64,000 bases of DNA from Palaemon carinicauda (GCF_036898095.1 NC_090729.1:72404257-72468256), one strand, 5' to 3'; shown: positions 9,155-18,663, counted from the first letter of the stretch. Notes: a model not told the origin generated them from the letters alone. Numbers and translations are program-made.

Positions 9155-11095
9155 GAGGAATACATCCGGTGTGAGAGCGCCTTCTGCAGCGTTCGGCGCC
9201 GTGATTTCTACGGCCACCGGGTGTGCCGAACTCACGCCAGTTGCTCCGTCACCCAGGAATCTCTTAGGTACTGGGACCCGCAGGTTTGCACAGTTTGCAA
9301 AGACCTGCTCCATGAGGCGTTCGAGGCTCCCCCGTCTGCGGAGTCAAGGGACATCGCTCGAGAGAAACTGCGCTAGTGGGTGCATGGTTTCCAAAAGAAC
9401 ACCACGGGGCCCTATCTTCCCAGTGAGAAGATGAGAGCTATGCTCTTTCCTAAGGCATCTGCGGATGCTGTCATCCCCAAACCCGAGATCCCTTGCGTCC
9501 AACTGACGGTCAACCCATATGTTTCGGCCGCACTTCAGGACATCCATCTCGACGACGATAACAGGATGTCAGAGGTGTCGGATATCACCGAGAGGACCCT
9601 GATGGCCGAGGGTCAAGAAGAGGAACCTAGAACGGCTCCTGACTCCGAAGAAGAAGGCGCCACCGCGCCCTCCGTAGCTTCCGTAGTCATCTCGGAACCA
9701 GTCCCCTCTACATTGTCCACTCCTATGCCCACAAGAGCGGACGATTCCATGGACAATTTTCAGGCCATGATGGCGATCCTCGAGGAGAGGTTCCGCAAGA
9801 GGGATGAGGATTTCAAGAAAGAAATCCTTCGCTTGACGAAGTAACGCGAGCCTCAGAGGAGGTTGAACATTAAGGACCTTCCTACCTGCTCTGTGACTAA
9901 CCCATGAAGGCATGCCGAGCACATGCCTATCACAAGTGGCAGGATTTTCATCAACGACAAACTAGGAGCTGTCCCCCCTGAAGAGGTGGAATTCTGGTGT
10001 AGCTTTGAGGCATACCCGGACTGCTACATCCGCCTCAAGTCAGAACCTGTTTCTATGGAAGAAACCGAGCCGAAGGAGGTCATTGTGTTTGACCACGCTA
10101 AGGCTCAATCCCTGCTAGCCGGTTGTTTGAAAGACAAGGGCTACACCAACTCTAAGGTGCCGGCCCTTAGCAAGAAACACCCGTCCTTTCTTGCTCCAAA
10201 CATCATGGTCTTCCCCTTCGCAGAGAAGTCTCTTTTAGCAGTACTGAAGGCAGTGGAGGAAGGGAAACCCTGCCCTACATTGGAGGAATGTAGGCCCCTC
10301 TCCCTTGCCCTACCCCCTGACGACAAAACCTGGAAGGACATCCAGTTAATTTTCTCCGTGGGAAAGTTGGAGGCTGGCATCGCTGGACGACAGTTCAGTG
10401 AGAACCTCCCCAAGCTCTCCGAGTATCTCCTTCGTCGGGAGCAGGACACGAAAGAGAGGCTGGCCGCCTCCCTTTCCCTCCAGGTGATTATGGAGACAAG
10501 GGCTGGGGAACACAGGACCGCAGGCGTCTACATGGTCTTAGCCAAGACCCACCTAGCTACTCTGACGAAAGACTTCTATAGCTTCGTCAGGGCACGGAGG
10601 GCCAGCGGAGAGTTCGTGTTTGCGTCTGCCGTAGTAAAACATGAACTAAGGAAGCTGATTTCCTCCAACATTTGGGTGAAAGTTCTCTTCCCCAATGACT
10701 TGGTGAAAGAGATTGCTGACAAGGCCACCACGGAGAACAGAATCCTTCTCCCAAAGTGGGGCATGTCAGCAAAGAGGAAATCTTCTCCGGATGAGGGCCC
10801 CCAACCAAAGAAGTCCAAGAAGCCGAGACCGCAGCCTCGTCAGGCTAAACACCAGCTTCCTGTAACCGCTGCCTCCCAGTTGGTGGCTCAGCCCCAACAA
10901 ACCTTCCAACTGGTACCCAAGCCGGTGGTGACTCAGTCACCAGCCTTCACGCCCCCCTACGAGAGGCAGTCGACTACCTTTCGTCTCAGAGGTAGAGGCA
11001 CCGGCAGAGACTCCTCTAGACGTCCCTCCAGAGGGAGAGGAGGCAAGGGAGCAGGCAGTCGAGAAGGTAAACCCTCCGGCAACCAGAAGCAATGA
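9155..11095 (+). pseudogene. Copy A gag (ORF1 main exon), three in-frame stops
   Basis: Begins right after the acceptor TTCTTTACAG and stays in one frame to TGA at 11093-11095. An N-terminal Cys/His cluster (CESAFC, GHRVCRTHASC, YWDPQVCTVC) is followed by an acidic stretch, a charged helical segment (near 9750-9840) and a long conserved region starting MPITSGRIF (9923). That region resembles copy C throughout (AYPDCYIRLK, KKHPSFLAP, ERLAASLSLQ). The tail is basic and Arg/Gly-rich and would bind RNA. Stops are TAG 9374 (AAG Lys in C), TAA 9842 (C has a stop at nearly the same place) and TGA 9905 (TGG Trp in C). Function as Gag is inferred from position and the basic tail. Confidence 0.7.
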
Positions 11096-11096
11096 G

Positions 11097-11740
11097 ATGC
11101 TTCCGGTGGGAGGAAGACTCCGCCTCTTCCAGGATCATTGGACCTTCGATCCCTGGGATCACAGCATCATCAAGAACGGACTAGGCTGGAGCTGGGAAAC
11201 ACCACCACCAGTTTTCCACCGATTCTTCCAACACTCCATCCCCGTTCTGGAAGAATACATCCAAGAACTCTTGAACATGAAGGTGATCAAGAGGGCAAAG
11301 TCCATCAGGTTCCAAGGAAGACTATTCTGTGTTCCCAAGAAGGACTTCAACAAACTCAGAGTCATTCTGGACTTGTCTCCTCTCAAAAAGTTTATAGTGA
11401 ACGACAAGTTCAAAAGGCTGACTCTTCAGCACATAAGAGCCCTACTGCCTCAAAATGCATATACAGTCTCGATAGACATGGCGGTCGCCTACTGGCACAT
11501 TCCAATGAATCGCCAGACCTCCTCCTACCTAGGATTCAGGCTTCAAAGAAGACAGTACGCCTTCAGAGCCATGCCCTTCTGGCTAAACAGACAATCGTTC
11601 AACAACTACGCCTACAAGGCATCCAGGTGATGGCTTACCTGGACGGTTGGCTGGTGTGGGCAGCATCAGAAGAAGAATGCCTGCAAGCTTCCACAAAGGT
11701 GATCCAATTCTTGGAACATTTGGGCTTCATGATAAAAACC
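11097..11740 (+). pseudogene. Copy A pol, RT N-terminal part (cut by the LINE)
   Basis: ATG at 11097 overlaps the end of gag (AATGAGATG). The product opens MLPVGGRLRLFQDHW and contains RT blocks LRVILDLSPLKKFI and YTVSIDMAVAYWHIP. Against copy C about 29 bases are missing after AMPFWLN (the IAPRIFTKLA segment), shifting the frame at about 11590. Homology resumes as VMAYLDGWLVWAAS near 11629-11670. The catalytic YLDD is YLDG here, so the second metal-binding Asp is lost even if the frame were repaired. The gene is interrupted at GFMIKT by the LINE and resumes at 17892. Confidence 0.8.
11727..11740. repeat. LINE target-site duplication, left copy
   Basis: TCATGATAAAAACC, repeated exactly at 17878-17891 on the other side of the LINE. 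Confidence 0.9.
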
Positions 11741-12412
11741 CCCCAGATGCTGAAGCCTTGATGAGGATGGGGGGCTTAGGGACTAGCAGTTGGGCTCTAA
11801 TGAACAATGGGAACTACTTCCCCACTGGACCTCGGTGCCCAACTGTTGATCCAACAAAATTAGTCAGCACTTTCTCTCCATTCCTTTGATTACTTCTTTA
11901 ATTTCTCCCATCTCTTCCTCTTGGGCATGAACTTGTTGACGACTTTAGCTTGTACGACTTAGGTTTTGACTGCTGCTTTGGATTTGGCGCAGGGTGGGAT
12001 GGATGTCATGCCATCTCAACCTGTACAAATTTAGACGCCATCACCCTCTGGCAGACCCCATTGGGTGCATAAGTCTGTTAAGAGTCGGGCTCCAATGATC
12101 CGGTTTTAAGTCACCCATATTTGCGGGTAATGGGTGACGCTAGGCATTGGAGTCGTCGGTGGGAGGGGCTAACTACCCCCACTGACCAGTGTACGCCCAC
12201 CTTAAGAGAGGCAGCCCCTCTCTAATAGAGGACTGGTCCCCGCTGAAGCCTCTTCTCGTGTTGGGCCACATGGGATAGGAGGACTGAAATCCTCTGATAA
12301 GAGGTGGATAACCCGGCTTGCTTCTACTCCTAAAACTAACCCCTCTGTTGACGACCCGGAAACTCTAAAGGACCATGCTACTTATGTTCAAAAACAAAGT
12401 AATTTGGGTGAC
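11741..12412 (+). promoter_or_regulatory. LINE 5' UTR / likely internal promoter
   Basis: Sits between the left duplication and the first ATG of ORF1 (12413). It is GC-richer than the ORFs and has several short CCCC/GGGG-rich blocks. LINEs of this group carry internal promoters here. No specific motif is certain. The ORF1 frame is open for at least 190 bases upstream of the ATG without another ATG. Confidence 0.5.
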
Positions 12413-14035
12413 ATGGAGAATTTGCGAATCCTTCACATCACTCAGATCCCCATTGAAACCAATTACGATGTTCTATATAAATTATTTCAATGTTATGGTC
12501 ACATCAGGGAAATTAGGATGAGGCTTGAAGGTGACAAATGGGATTCATGGATATCATTTGATAACCATGATGAAGCATTCAAAGCTATCAATGATATCAT
12601 AAATATTAAAATCAGTAATTTGAATTTCAAGGGTGCTCTTTGCGATCGGGTACCCAAGAATCTGGATGTATATAGGCCTGCAGATTGGATTGATAAAAGT
12701 ATAGAGGTAGTTGTACCTTCCCAGAGAAAGCCAAAACCACCAAAGTGGCTTATTGCTCAATCAAAAGGGAGTACTGGAAATTATTTCAAAATATGTAAAT
12801 TTCTTCAAAAGAAAGTAGGTACTATCGCACCAGGAGATATATCTCGGTTTGGAAAGAACAGTTTCCTAATAAGTGCCAAATCAGAAACTCAATCGGTTAT
12901 ACTTTCCAATTTAAATACAGATAACGAAGACATAAAGCTGGATGTGAAACCCCATCTAAACTTCAGTTATGGAAGGGGAGTAGTTTTTAATAGAGACTTA
13001 TATGAATTCACAGAAGAGGAGATATTGGCCATGTGTCCTTTAACTGTGTGGAAAGTGCATAAAGTCCCTGGAACGTCAATGATTATCCTGACTTTCCAGG
13101 ATGCTGATGTGCCTTTCCACATTTACATAGAGAATGAACGAATTAAAGTGCGAACTTTTAAGCAGAAGCCGCTGCAATGTTTTAATTGCTATAGATATGG
13201 GCATCCATCTAAAGTATGTAAGAATGATAAAATGTGTAGTACATGCTCTAATGTTTACCATGGAGACTGTACACTAGAGGCCAATTGTATAAACTGCAAT
13301 TTGAATCACAAATCTACGGATAGGAACTGCCAGCAATATAAATTAGAAGAGGCTGCTCTCAATAAATCCAGTATTGAACACATAAGTGTGGGGCAGGCCA
13401 AGAGACTATTGAGTAAATCAGCAAGTTATGCAAAAGTATTGAAATCGGGAGAAAAAATGAGGCAGGAGACATCCAGCCCACCTAATACTGCCTCTATTCC
13501 CCAGAAAAGAAATTTGCCATCTTCTGATAGAATTCTAGAGGATAAGGCAAGAATATCACGTAAGACCTTTCTCACCTCTAGTAAACCTTTGTCCCCCACT
13601 ACAAAGGATAATTCTAACCTCTCTCAGGCTATATCTTTGCCTGATTTGATGGAGGTTCCACATGAAACAGAATTATCAGGTGCGCCTGTAGTGGGGAAAG
13701 CATCAAAACCTAATAAATCACCACCTGTCAATAGGAAAAGAGAGAGACCTCCATCTCTCTCACCCCCATCCATTAAAAACACAAAAGTTATGTCATCAAA
13801 TAGATATGATGTTTTGCCTGTTGATATTTCAGATCAACAGGAAAACTTCTTGAATCAATCAAAAATTCAAGTGGAGGTCCACCATCCCCCACAAGAAATA
13901 GGTAACAACAACACTGAAAAGGCTAATATAAAACCTAATTTATCAAGACCCAAACTTAAGAAGCCTACAGAAAATATTGTCAAATCAAAAACTGTCAATG
14001 GGAAGACCTCATCAAAGATGTCTTCCAGAAAATAA
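12413..14035 (+). CDS. LINE ORF1 protein: RRM-like domain + CCHC zinc knuckles
   Basis: RNA-binding chaperone-type ORF1 protein that packages the LINE transcript. The start is the ATG at 12413 (MENLRILHITQ), giving about 540 residues. Residues 3-65 look like an RRM fold (LRILHITQIP as RNP2-like strand, then GHIREIRMRL and WDSWISFDNHDEAFKAI). CCHC-type knuckles begin near residue 256 (CFNCYRYGHPSKVC) and continue as CSTCSNVYHGDC and CINCNLNHKSTDRNC. The C-terminal third is Ser/Pro/Lys-rich and probably disordered. It ends at TAA 14033-14035. ORF2 is in the same frame directly downstream. No stops or frameshifts are seen. Confidence 0.88.
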   Translation: MENLRILHITQIPIETNYDVLYKLFQCYGHIREIRMRLEGDKWDSWISFDNHDEAFKAINDIINIKISNLNFKGALCDRVPKNLDVYRPADWIDKSIEVVVPSQRKPKPPKWLIAQSKGSTGNYFKICKFLQKKVGTIAPGDISRFGKNSFLISAKSETQSVILSNLNTDNEDIKLDVKPHLNFSYGRGVVFNRDLYEFTEEEILAMCPLTVWKVHKVPGTSMIILTFQDADVPFHIYIENERIKVRTFKQKPLQCFNCYRYGHPSKVCKNDKMCSTCSNVYHGDCTLEANCINCNLNHKSTDRNCQQYKLEEAALNKSSIEHISVGQAKRLLSKSASYAKVLKSGEKMRQETSSPPNTASIPQKRNLPSSDRILEDKARISRKTFLTSSKPLSPTTKDNSNLSQAISLPDLMEVPHETELSGAPVVGKASKPNKSPPVNRKRERPPSLSPPSIKNTKVMSSNRYDVLPVDISDQQENFLNQSKIQVEVHHPPQEIGNNNTEKANIKPNLSRPKLKKPTENIVKSKTVNGKTSSKMSSRK

Positions 14036-14056
14036 TACATAGTTTTTTCATCCATT

Positions 14057-17000
14057 TTGCAATGGAATTGTCAGGGTTTGAGGGCCAAATATGAAGAACT
14101 TAAGCTCTTAATTCACGAGCATTCCCCCATAATTGTATGTCTCCAGGAGAGCAAGCTTGATGCTAATACCCCTTGTCCTCGCGAATATATTAGTTATAGG
14201 ACAGCTTATGATCACGGAGTAGGGAGCCATGGCGGAAGTCTCATGTACATTCGTCGAGATGTTCCCCAAATACCTATATCTATACGTACAACCCTGCAGG
14301 CAGTTGTTGTACAAATTGATATAGGGAGAAAATATACAATATGCTCTCTCTACTTACCTCCAAATGATGATATTTTATATGATAATTTAGCAGAGGTCAT
14401 TCAACAACTCCCTCAACCTTTTCTCTTACTGGGAGATATGAATGGTAGACATCCTTTATGGGGTGATGTTTTGGCCAACACAAGGGGCAATATTATCTCA
14501 TCAATTGTGGAGAATGAGGATGTGGGACTCCTTAATACAGGAGAGCCCAAACACTTCCATGTTCAGACAGGTACTTTGTCATGCATTGACCTTTCAATTG
14601 CAAGCTCTAACTGCCTTCTTGATTTTGATTGGAGGACATTAGACGATTGGCATACTAGTGATCATGCACCAATCATTATAAACACCAACAAGGATCCGCC
14701 TTTGCAAAGATTGCCACGTTGGAATCTAGACAAGGCAGACTGGGTTAAATTTTGTGAGCTAAGTGAAATCGAAGGGAGAGCAGAACAGTTTGAAAGTGTT
14801 GATGATGCCATAGACCTACTGAATGGAACTCTTCATACAGCAGGAGTCAATTCAATTCCCAAAACAACAGGGTTATTCAAACGACGACCAGTCCCGTGGT
14901 GGTCTTCAGAACTAACTGCACTCCACAGAGCCACAAGAAGATCTCTAACACGATTGCGTAGACGCAGAACTGATGAGAATTTAATTATGTACAAGAAATG
15001 TAGAGCACAGTTCCGTCGTGCCATGAAAGAAGCAAGGCGCCAGTCATGGATGTCTTTTGTTTCCTCCATTAACAGTAGAACACCACCATCTTCTGTGTGG
15101 AGGAAAGTAAAAAAGATAGCTGGCAAATTCACCCCCAACCCACCACCAGTGTTGAGGGTGAATGGCCAGTATGTAACTGAAGCAAATGAAGTTAGCAATG
15201 CCCTGGCTAATCATTTTTCAAATGTATCTAGCAAGTGTGAAGGAGCCCCTGGTCACCAGTATAGGAGCACTGAAGAAAAGAAAATTTTAAATTTTGCAAC
15301 AAGAAGGGAAGAGTCGTATAATTCTCCTTTCACTGAAAGAGAATTTGATTCCGCACTTGCTCATTGCAATGATACAGCCCCTGGACCCGATGGAATTCCA
15401 TATGCAATGATTAAACATGTACATTTTAATACAAAGCTATTTATTTTAAGTATTTTTAATAGAATATGGCATGATCATAGTTACCCAAGTGTTTGGGAAC
15501 TAGCCATTATTTTAGCTTTTTTAAAACCCGGTAAAGACAAGTTTTTAGCAGCAAACTATCGTCCTATTGCATTGACATCTTGTTTATGTAAAATCATGGA
15601 GAAGATGGTCAGTGCAAGGCTGATATGGTACCTTGAAAAAAAAGGTGTTTTATCACCGATTCAATGTGGATTCCGAAAAATGCACTCAACGACTGATGTG
15701 TTGATACGACTTGAGTCTTCTATTTGTGAAGCCTTTGCTTCCAAACAGCACCATGTTACAGTATTTTTTGACCTTGAAAAGGCATATGATACCACATGGA
15801 GATATGGTATTCTTAAAACCATTCATGAATTGGGATTGAGAGGAGAGTTGCCACTATTTATTCAGGCATTTCTTTCACATAGAGTTTTTCAAGTGAGAGT
15901 GGGGGAAACTCTATCAGAGAGTAAGTGCCAGGAAGAAGGAGTTCCTCAGGGTAGTGTGCTGAGTGTAACCCTTTTTGCACTAGCAATTAATGGGATATCC
16001 TCAGCCATTCCCCAGGATGTTCTCTCAACATTATTTGTGGATGATCTCTCAATATCATTTGCTGGCACTAGAATGGCAATGGTTGAGAGAAAAATCCAAC
16101 TCTCTATTGATAAAATTATCCAGTGGGCTGACATGAATGGATTTAAGTTCTCGACAAGTAAAACTACCATTGTCCATTTTTGTCGTATCCGGGGAGTACA
16201 TCCAGACCCGGATGTATACATTAAAGGTCAACGGATACCATGTGTATCGGAAACCAAATTTTTAGGTTTGATATTTGACTGTAGACTTACATGGGTTTCT
16301 CACCTAAAAGCGCTAAAAGCTAAATGTGTTGAAGCTCTGAATATCTTAAAAGTATTGTCCCATACATCATGGGGGGCAGACCGCAATACTATTTTAAAAT
16401 TATACAAGGCCTTGATTTTTTCCAAAATTAGTTATGGTTGTGAGGTATATTCCTCAGCCACCCCAAGCCGGTTAAAAATATTAGACTCGATACATCATGC
16501 AGGTATTAGATTATCTACTGGAGCTTTTAAAACCTCGCCTATCCCAAGTCTCCTTGTTGATGCTGGAGAGTTACCTCTAGACCTTTACCGAATGTCTTCC
16601 ATTCTTCGGTATTGGTTTAGATTGCAAAGACTCCCTAGCTCTCTAGCCTTTCAGACTGCAAGCCTTGTAAGACACGCATCATACTTTGAGTTGCACCCAA
16701 AATCTCCTCAACCTTATGGCTTTCGGGTGAAACGATTTTTAAATAGTCTGGATATAATTAGAAATAAGGTACTTCCATTCAAGGTATCATCAACGCCTCC
16801 ATGGAAATTACCTGACATATCTTTTTGTAAATACTTTATTGGAGTTAAGAAGAATATGACTGACTTAGAATCCAGGTCTCTTTTTATGGAACATGTCGAA
16901 GAACATAGGGGATCGACTTTTATATATACTGATGGCTCCAAATCTGATGCTGGCGTTGGATTTGGAGTACATAGTAATGATTTTAATTGTAGAGGTGCAC

Positions 17001-17746
17001 TTCCTCTAACAGCTTCCATATTTACTGCCGAACTGTATGGCATATTAACCGCTATTGAGAAAATAGCTTTGGAAAAGGAGGGTAATTTTACAATTTTTAG
17101 TGATGCAAGGAGTGTTCTTCAAGCTTTAGAAGTTTCTAATTCTATTAACCCTCTAGTTTTAAAGATTTTAGAATGGCTTTTTATTATTGGACGGAAAGGT
17201 ATAACTGTTCGATTTTGTTGGGTTCCAGCACATGTAGGTGTGTCTGGGAATGAGAAGGCAGATTTACTGGCGAAGAATGTGGCATCCGAGTTGCTACCAA
17301 GGAGGTATCCCATTCCATGTAACGATCTCCTACCTTACATCAAGAAATTGGTTTGTGATAAATGGCAACAGCACCGGGACAGTCAAGATGGCAATAAAAT
17401 GAGGGAAGTAACAAATATCATATCACCTTGGAGGTATAACATGATTCCCCGAAAATGGGAGACGACTCTCTGTCGTCTCCGTATTGGTCACACACGGTTG
17501 ACACACGAGTTTCTGCTGAAGGGCCAACATCAACCGTATTGCGAGGACTGCTTAGTACCTTTAACAGTGAGGCATTTGTTGACCGAATGCCCTAATTTTA
17601 CTAACTTAAGAAATAGATATCTGTTTGAGGCTCGAGGTGAGGATGGCAGGTTTATCCTTGCCAAGATTCTTGGACATGATGTGTCTTACTATGCGAGCGG
17701 AATTTTTAGATTTATTTCAGAAGCAGGTCTTCTGAAAACTATTTAA
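14057..17746 (+). CDS. LINE ORF2: endonuclease, reverse transcriptase, RNase H
   Basis: This enzyme nicks target DNA and copies the element RNA into it. Residues 1-220: EEP endonuclease with QWNCQGL (catalytic Asn), CLQESKL (Glu), LLGDMNGRHPLWGD and SDHAPI. Residues about 440-720: RT with TAPGPDGIP, NYRPIALTS, FFDLEKAYD, GVPQGSVLS and catalytic FVDD near residue 659. Residues about 950-1085: RNase H with YTDGSKS, FTAELYG, FSDAR and VPAHVGVSGNEKAD. Near the C-terminus is a CCHC-type motif, CEDCLVPLTVRHLLTEC. The frame is open right after the ORF1 stop (TAA 14033) and the essential N-terminus has no ATG. Position 14057 is a TTG, so the start is non-AUG, or translation depends on readthrough or reinitiation. 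The ORF is fully open over 1,229 codons. Confidence 0.92.
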   Translation: MQWNCQGLRAKYEELKLLIHEHSPIIVCLQESKLDANTPCPREYISYRTAYDHGVGSHGGSLMYIRRDVPQIPISIRTTLQAVVVQIDIGRKYTICSLYLPPNDDILYDNLAEVIQQLPQPFLLLGDMNGRHPLWGDVLANTRGNIISSIVENEDVGLLNTGEPKHFHVQTGTLSCIDLSIASSNCLLDFDWRTLDDWHTSDHAPIIINTNKDPPLQRLPRWNLDKADWVKFCELSEIEGRAEQFESVDDAIDLLNGTLHTAGVNSIPKTTGLFKRRPVPWWSSELTALHRATRRSLTRLRRRRTDENLIMYKKCRAQFRRAMKEARRQSWMSFVSSINSRTPPSSVWRKVKKIAGKFTPNPPPVLRVNGQYVTEANEVSNALANHFSNVSSKCEGAPGHQYRSTEEKKILNFATRREESYNSPFTEREFDSALAHCNDTAPGPDGIPYAMIKHVHFNTKLFILSIFNRIWHDHSYPSVWELAIILAFLKPGKDKFLAANYRPIALTSCLCKIMEKMVSARLIWYLEKKGVLSPIQCGFRKMHSTTDVLIRLESSICEAFASKQHHVTVFFDLEKAYDTTWRYGILKTIHELGLRGELPLFIQAFLSHRVFQVRVGETLSESKCQEEGVPQGSVLSVTLFALAINGISSAIPQDVLSTLFVDDLSISFAGTRMAMVERKIQLSIDKIIQWADMNGFKFSTSKTTIVHFCRIRGVHPDPDVYIKGQRIPCVSETKFLGLIFDCRLTWVSHLKALKAKCVEALNILKVLSHTSWGADRNTILKLYKALIFSKISYGCEVYSSATPSRLKILDSIHHAGIRLSTGAFKTSPIPSLLVDAGELPLDLYRMSSILRYWFRLQRLPSSLAFQTASLVRHASYFELHPKSPQPYGFRVKRFLNSLDIIRNKVLPFKVSSTPPWKLPDISFCKYFIGVKKNMTDLESRSLFMEHVEEHRGSTFIYTDGSKSDAGVGFGVHSNDFNCRGALPLTASIFTAELYGILTAIEKIALEKEGNFTIFSDARSVLQALEVSNSINPLVLKILEWLFIIGRKGITVRFCWVPAHVGVSGNEKADLLAKNVASELLPRRYPIPCNDLLPYIKKLVCDKWQQHRDSQDGNKMREVTNIISPWRYNMIPRKWETTLCRLRIGHTRLTHEFLLKGQHQPYCEDCLVPLTVRHLLTECPNFTNLRNRYLFEARGEDGRFILAKILGHDVSYYASGIFRFISEAGLLKTI

Positions 17747-17877
17747 CTATTTTAATGACTTAATTTTTATGGTTTTAATCGAATTCTCTTTTAATTTTCA
17801 TATACAGTAAATGGTATCGGCGTCAATGACCTTAGATGTCAGTATGCCAGAAAACTTTCAATCAATCAATCAATCAA
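17747..17877 (+). other. LINE 3' UTR and (ATCA)n tail
   Basis: The block ATCGGCGTCAATGACCTTAG is shared, with one change, with the truncated copy (29895-29914). It is probably part of the 3' end recognised by the RT. It ends GAAAACTTTCAATCAATCA and further ATCA units. Confidence 0.85.
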
Positions 17878-17891
17878 TCATGATAAAAACC
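17878..17891. repeat. LINE target-site duplication, right copy
   Basis: Exact copy of 11727-11740. The pol of copy A continues from here. Confidence 0.9.
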
Positions 17892-18663
17892 AAAAAGTCT
17901 TGACTTTCTCCAGCTCAGAAGTTCCGATGGCTAGGCTTCCATTGGGACCTCCAGTCACACCGTCTTTCCATTCCACTGAAGAAGAGAAAGGAAATAGCAA
18001 GATCTGTCAAGAGACTTCTCAAATCCAAACGGATTTCAAGACGACAACAGGAATGGATGCTCGGCTCCCTCCAGTTCACTTCAGTGACAGACCCAGTGCT
18101 AAGAGCACAGCTAAAGGATGCATCGGGAGTTTGGAGAAGATACGCATCAAACGCTCAAAGAGATCTCAAGAGACCTCTGCTGACTCTGCTACGATCACTC
18201 CTCAAGCCATGGTCGGAGGCAAAGAATCTGAAAAGGTCGGTACCTCTTCAACTACCTCCACCCTCGGCCGTCATCCATACGGACGTATCGCTAGAAGGAT
18301 GGGGGGGGGGGGGGTGTTCACTCCCATCAACGTCAAGTTCAAGGAACAAGGTCTCCCCTATTCAAGACGTTTCACATCAACATCTTGGAAGCCATGGCAG
18401 TTCTCCTCACCCTGAAGAGGCTGTCTCCACGTCCCTCAGTCCACATCCGACAAACCCTGGACAGCGACATAGTGGTCAGATGTCTCAATCGTCAGGGCTC
18501 AAGATCGCCCCAACTCAACCAAGTGTTGTTGCCCATCTTCCGCCTGGCGGAGAAGGAAAGATGGCACTTCTCAGCAGTTCACCTACAAGGATTCCGCAAC
18601 GTGACGGCGGATGCTCTATCCAGGACAGCCCCGATTGGTTCTTCATGTCGTTTTCTCCGGTAG
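17892..18663 (+). pseudogene. Copy A pol, RT C-terminus and RNase H
   Basis: Resumes the gene split by the LINE. SPAQKFRWLGFHW-type sequence (in a shifted frame) and LGSLQFTSVTDPVLRAQLKDA match copy C (LGSLQFAAVTDPVLRAQLKDA). RNase H begins IHTDVSLEGWGG near 18271. A tract of 14 G (18301-18314) replaces the usual GWGA coding and shifts the frame, after which INILEAMAVLLTLKRL, LDSDIVVRCLN and NVTADALSR continue to a stop at 18661-18663. No YR follows. Several frame changes make it a pseudogene. Confidence 0.75.

Larger units (their letters stand above)
11741..17877 (+). mobile_element. Complete I-type LINE (non-LTR retrotransposon)
   Basis: It has a 5' UTR of about 670 bases, ORF1 with zinc knuckles, ORF2 with endonuclease, RT and RNase H, a short 3' UTR, and a 3' end of (ATCA)n. 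RNase H plus an AP-like endonuclease places it in the I superfamily (I/Nimb-like). Both ORFs are open over their full length. The insertion is bounded by a perfect 14-base duplication and splits the RT gene of copy A, so it is younger than that copy. A truncated relative lies at 28312-29958. Confidence 0.92.
4632..18663 (+). mobile_element. DIRS-like retrotransposon copy A (interrupted by two other elements)
   Basis: Colinear over its whole length with copy C at 58694-64000: same leader, same exon pattern, gag, then RT/RNase H. A Tigger-like element (5322-7089) interrupts the leader and a full LINE (11741-17877) interrupts the RT gene; removing them restores continuity with C. The RT has the DIRS/Ngaro style (VGGRL...WxxDPW opening and YLDxW catalytic box). 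No YR and no right terminus are found after 18663, so the 3' part is lost or unrecognisably decayed. Assignment to the DIRS order therefore rests on the RT/RNase H. Gag has three stops, and RT has a deletion and a lost catalytic Asp, so this copy is dead. Confidence 0.8.
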
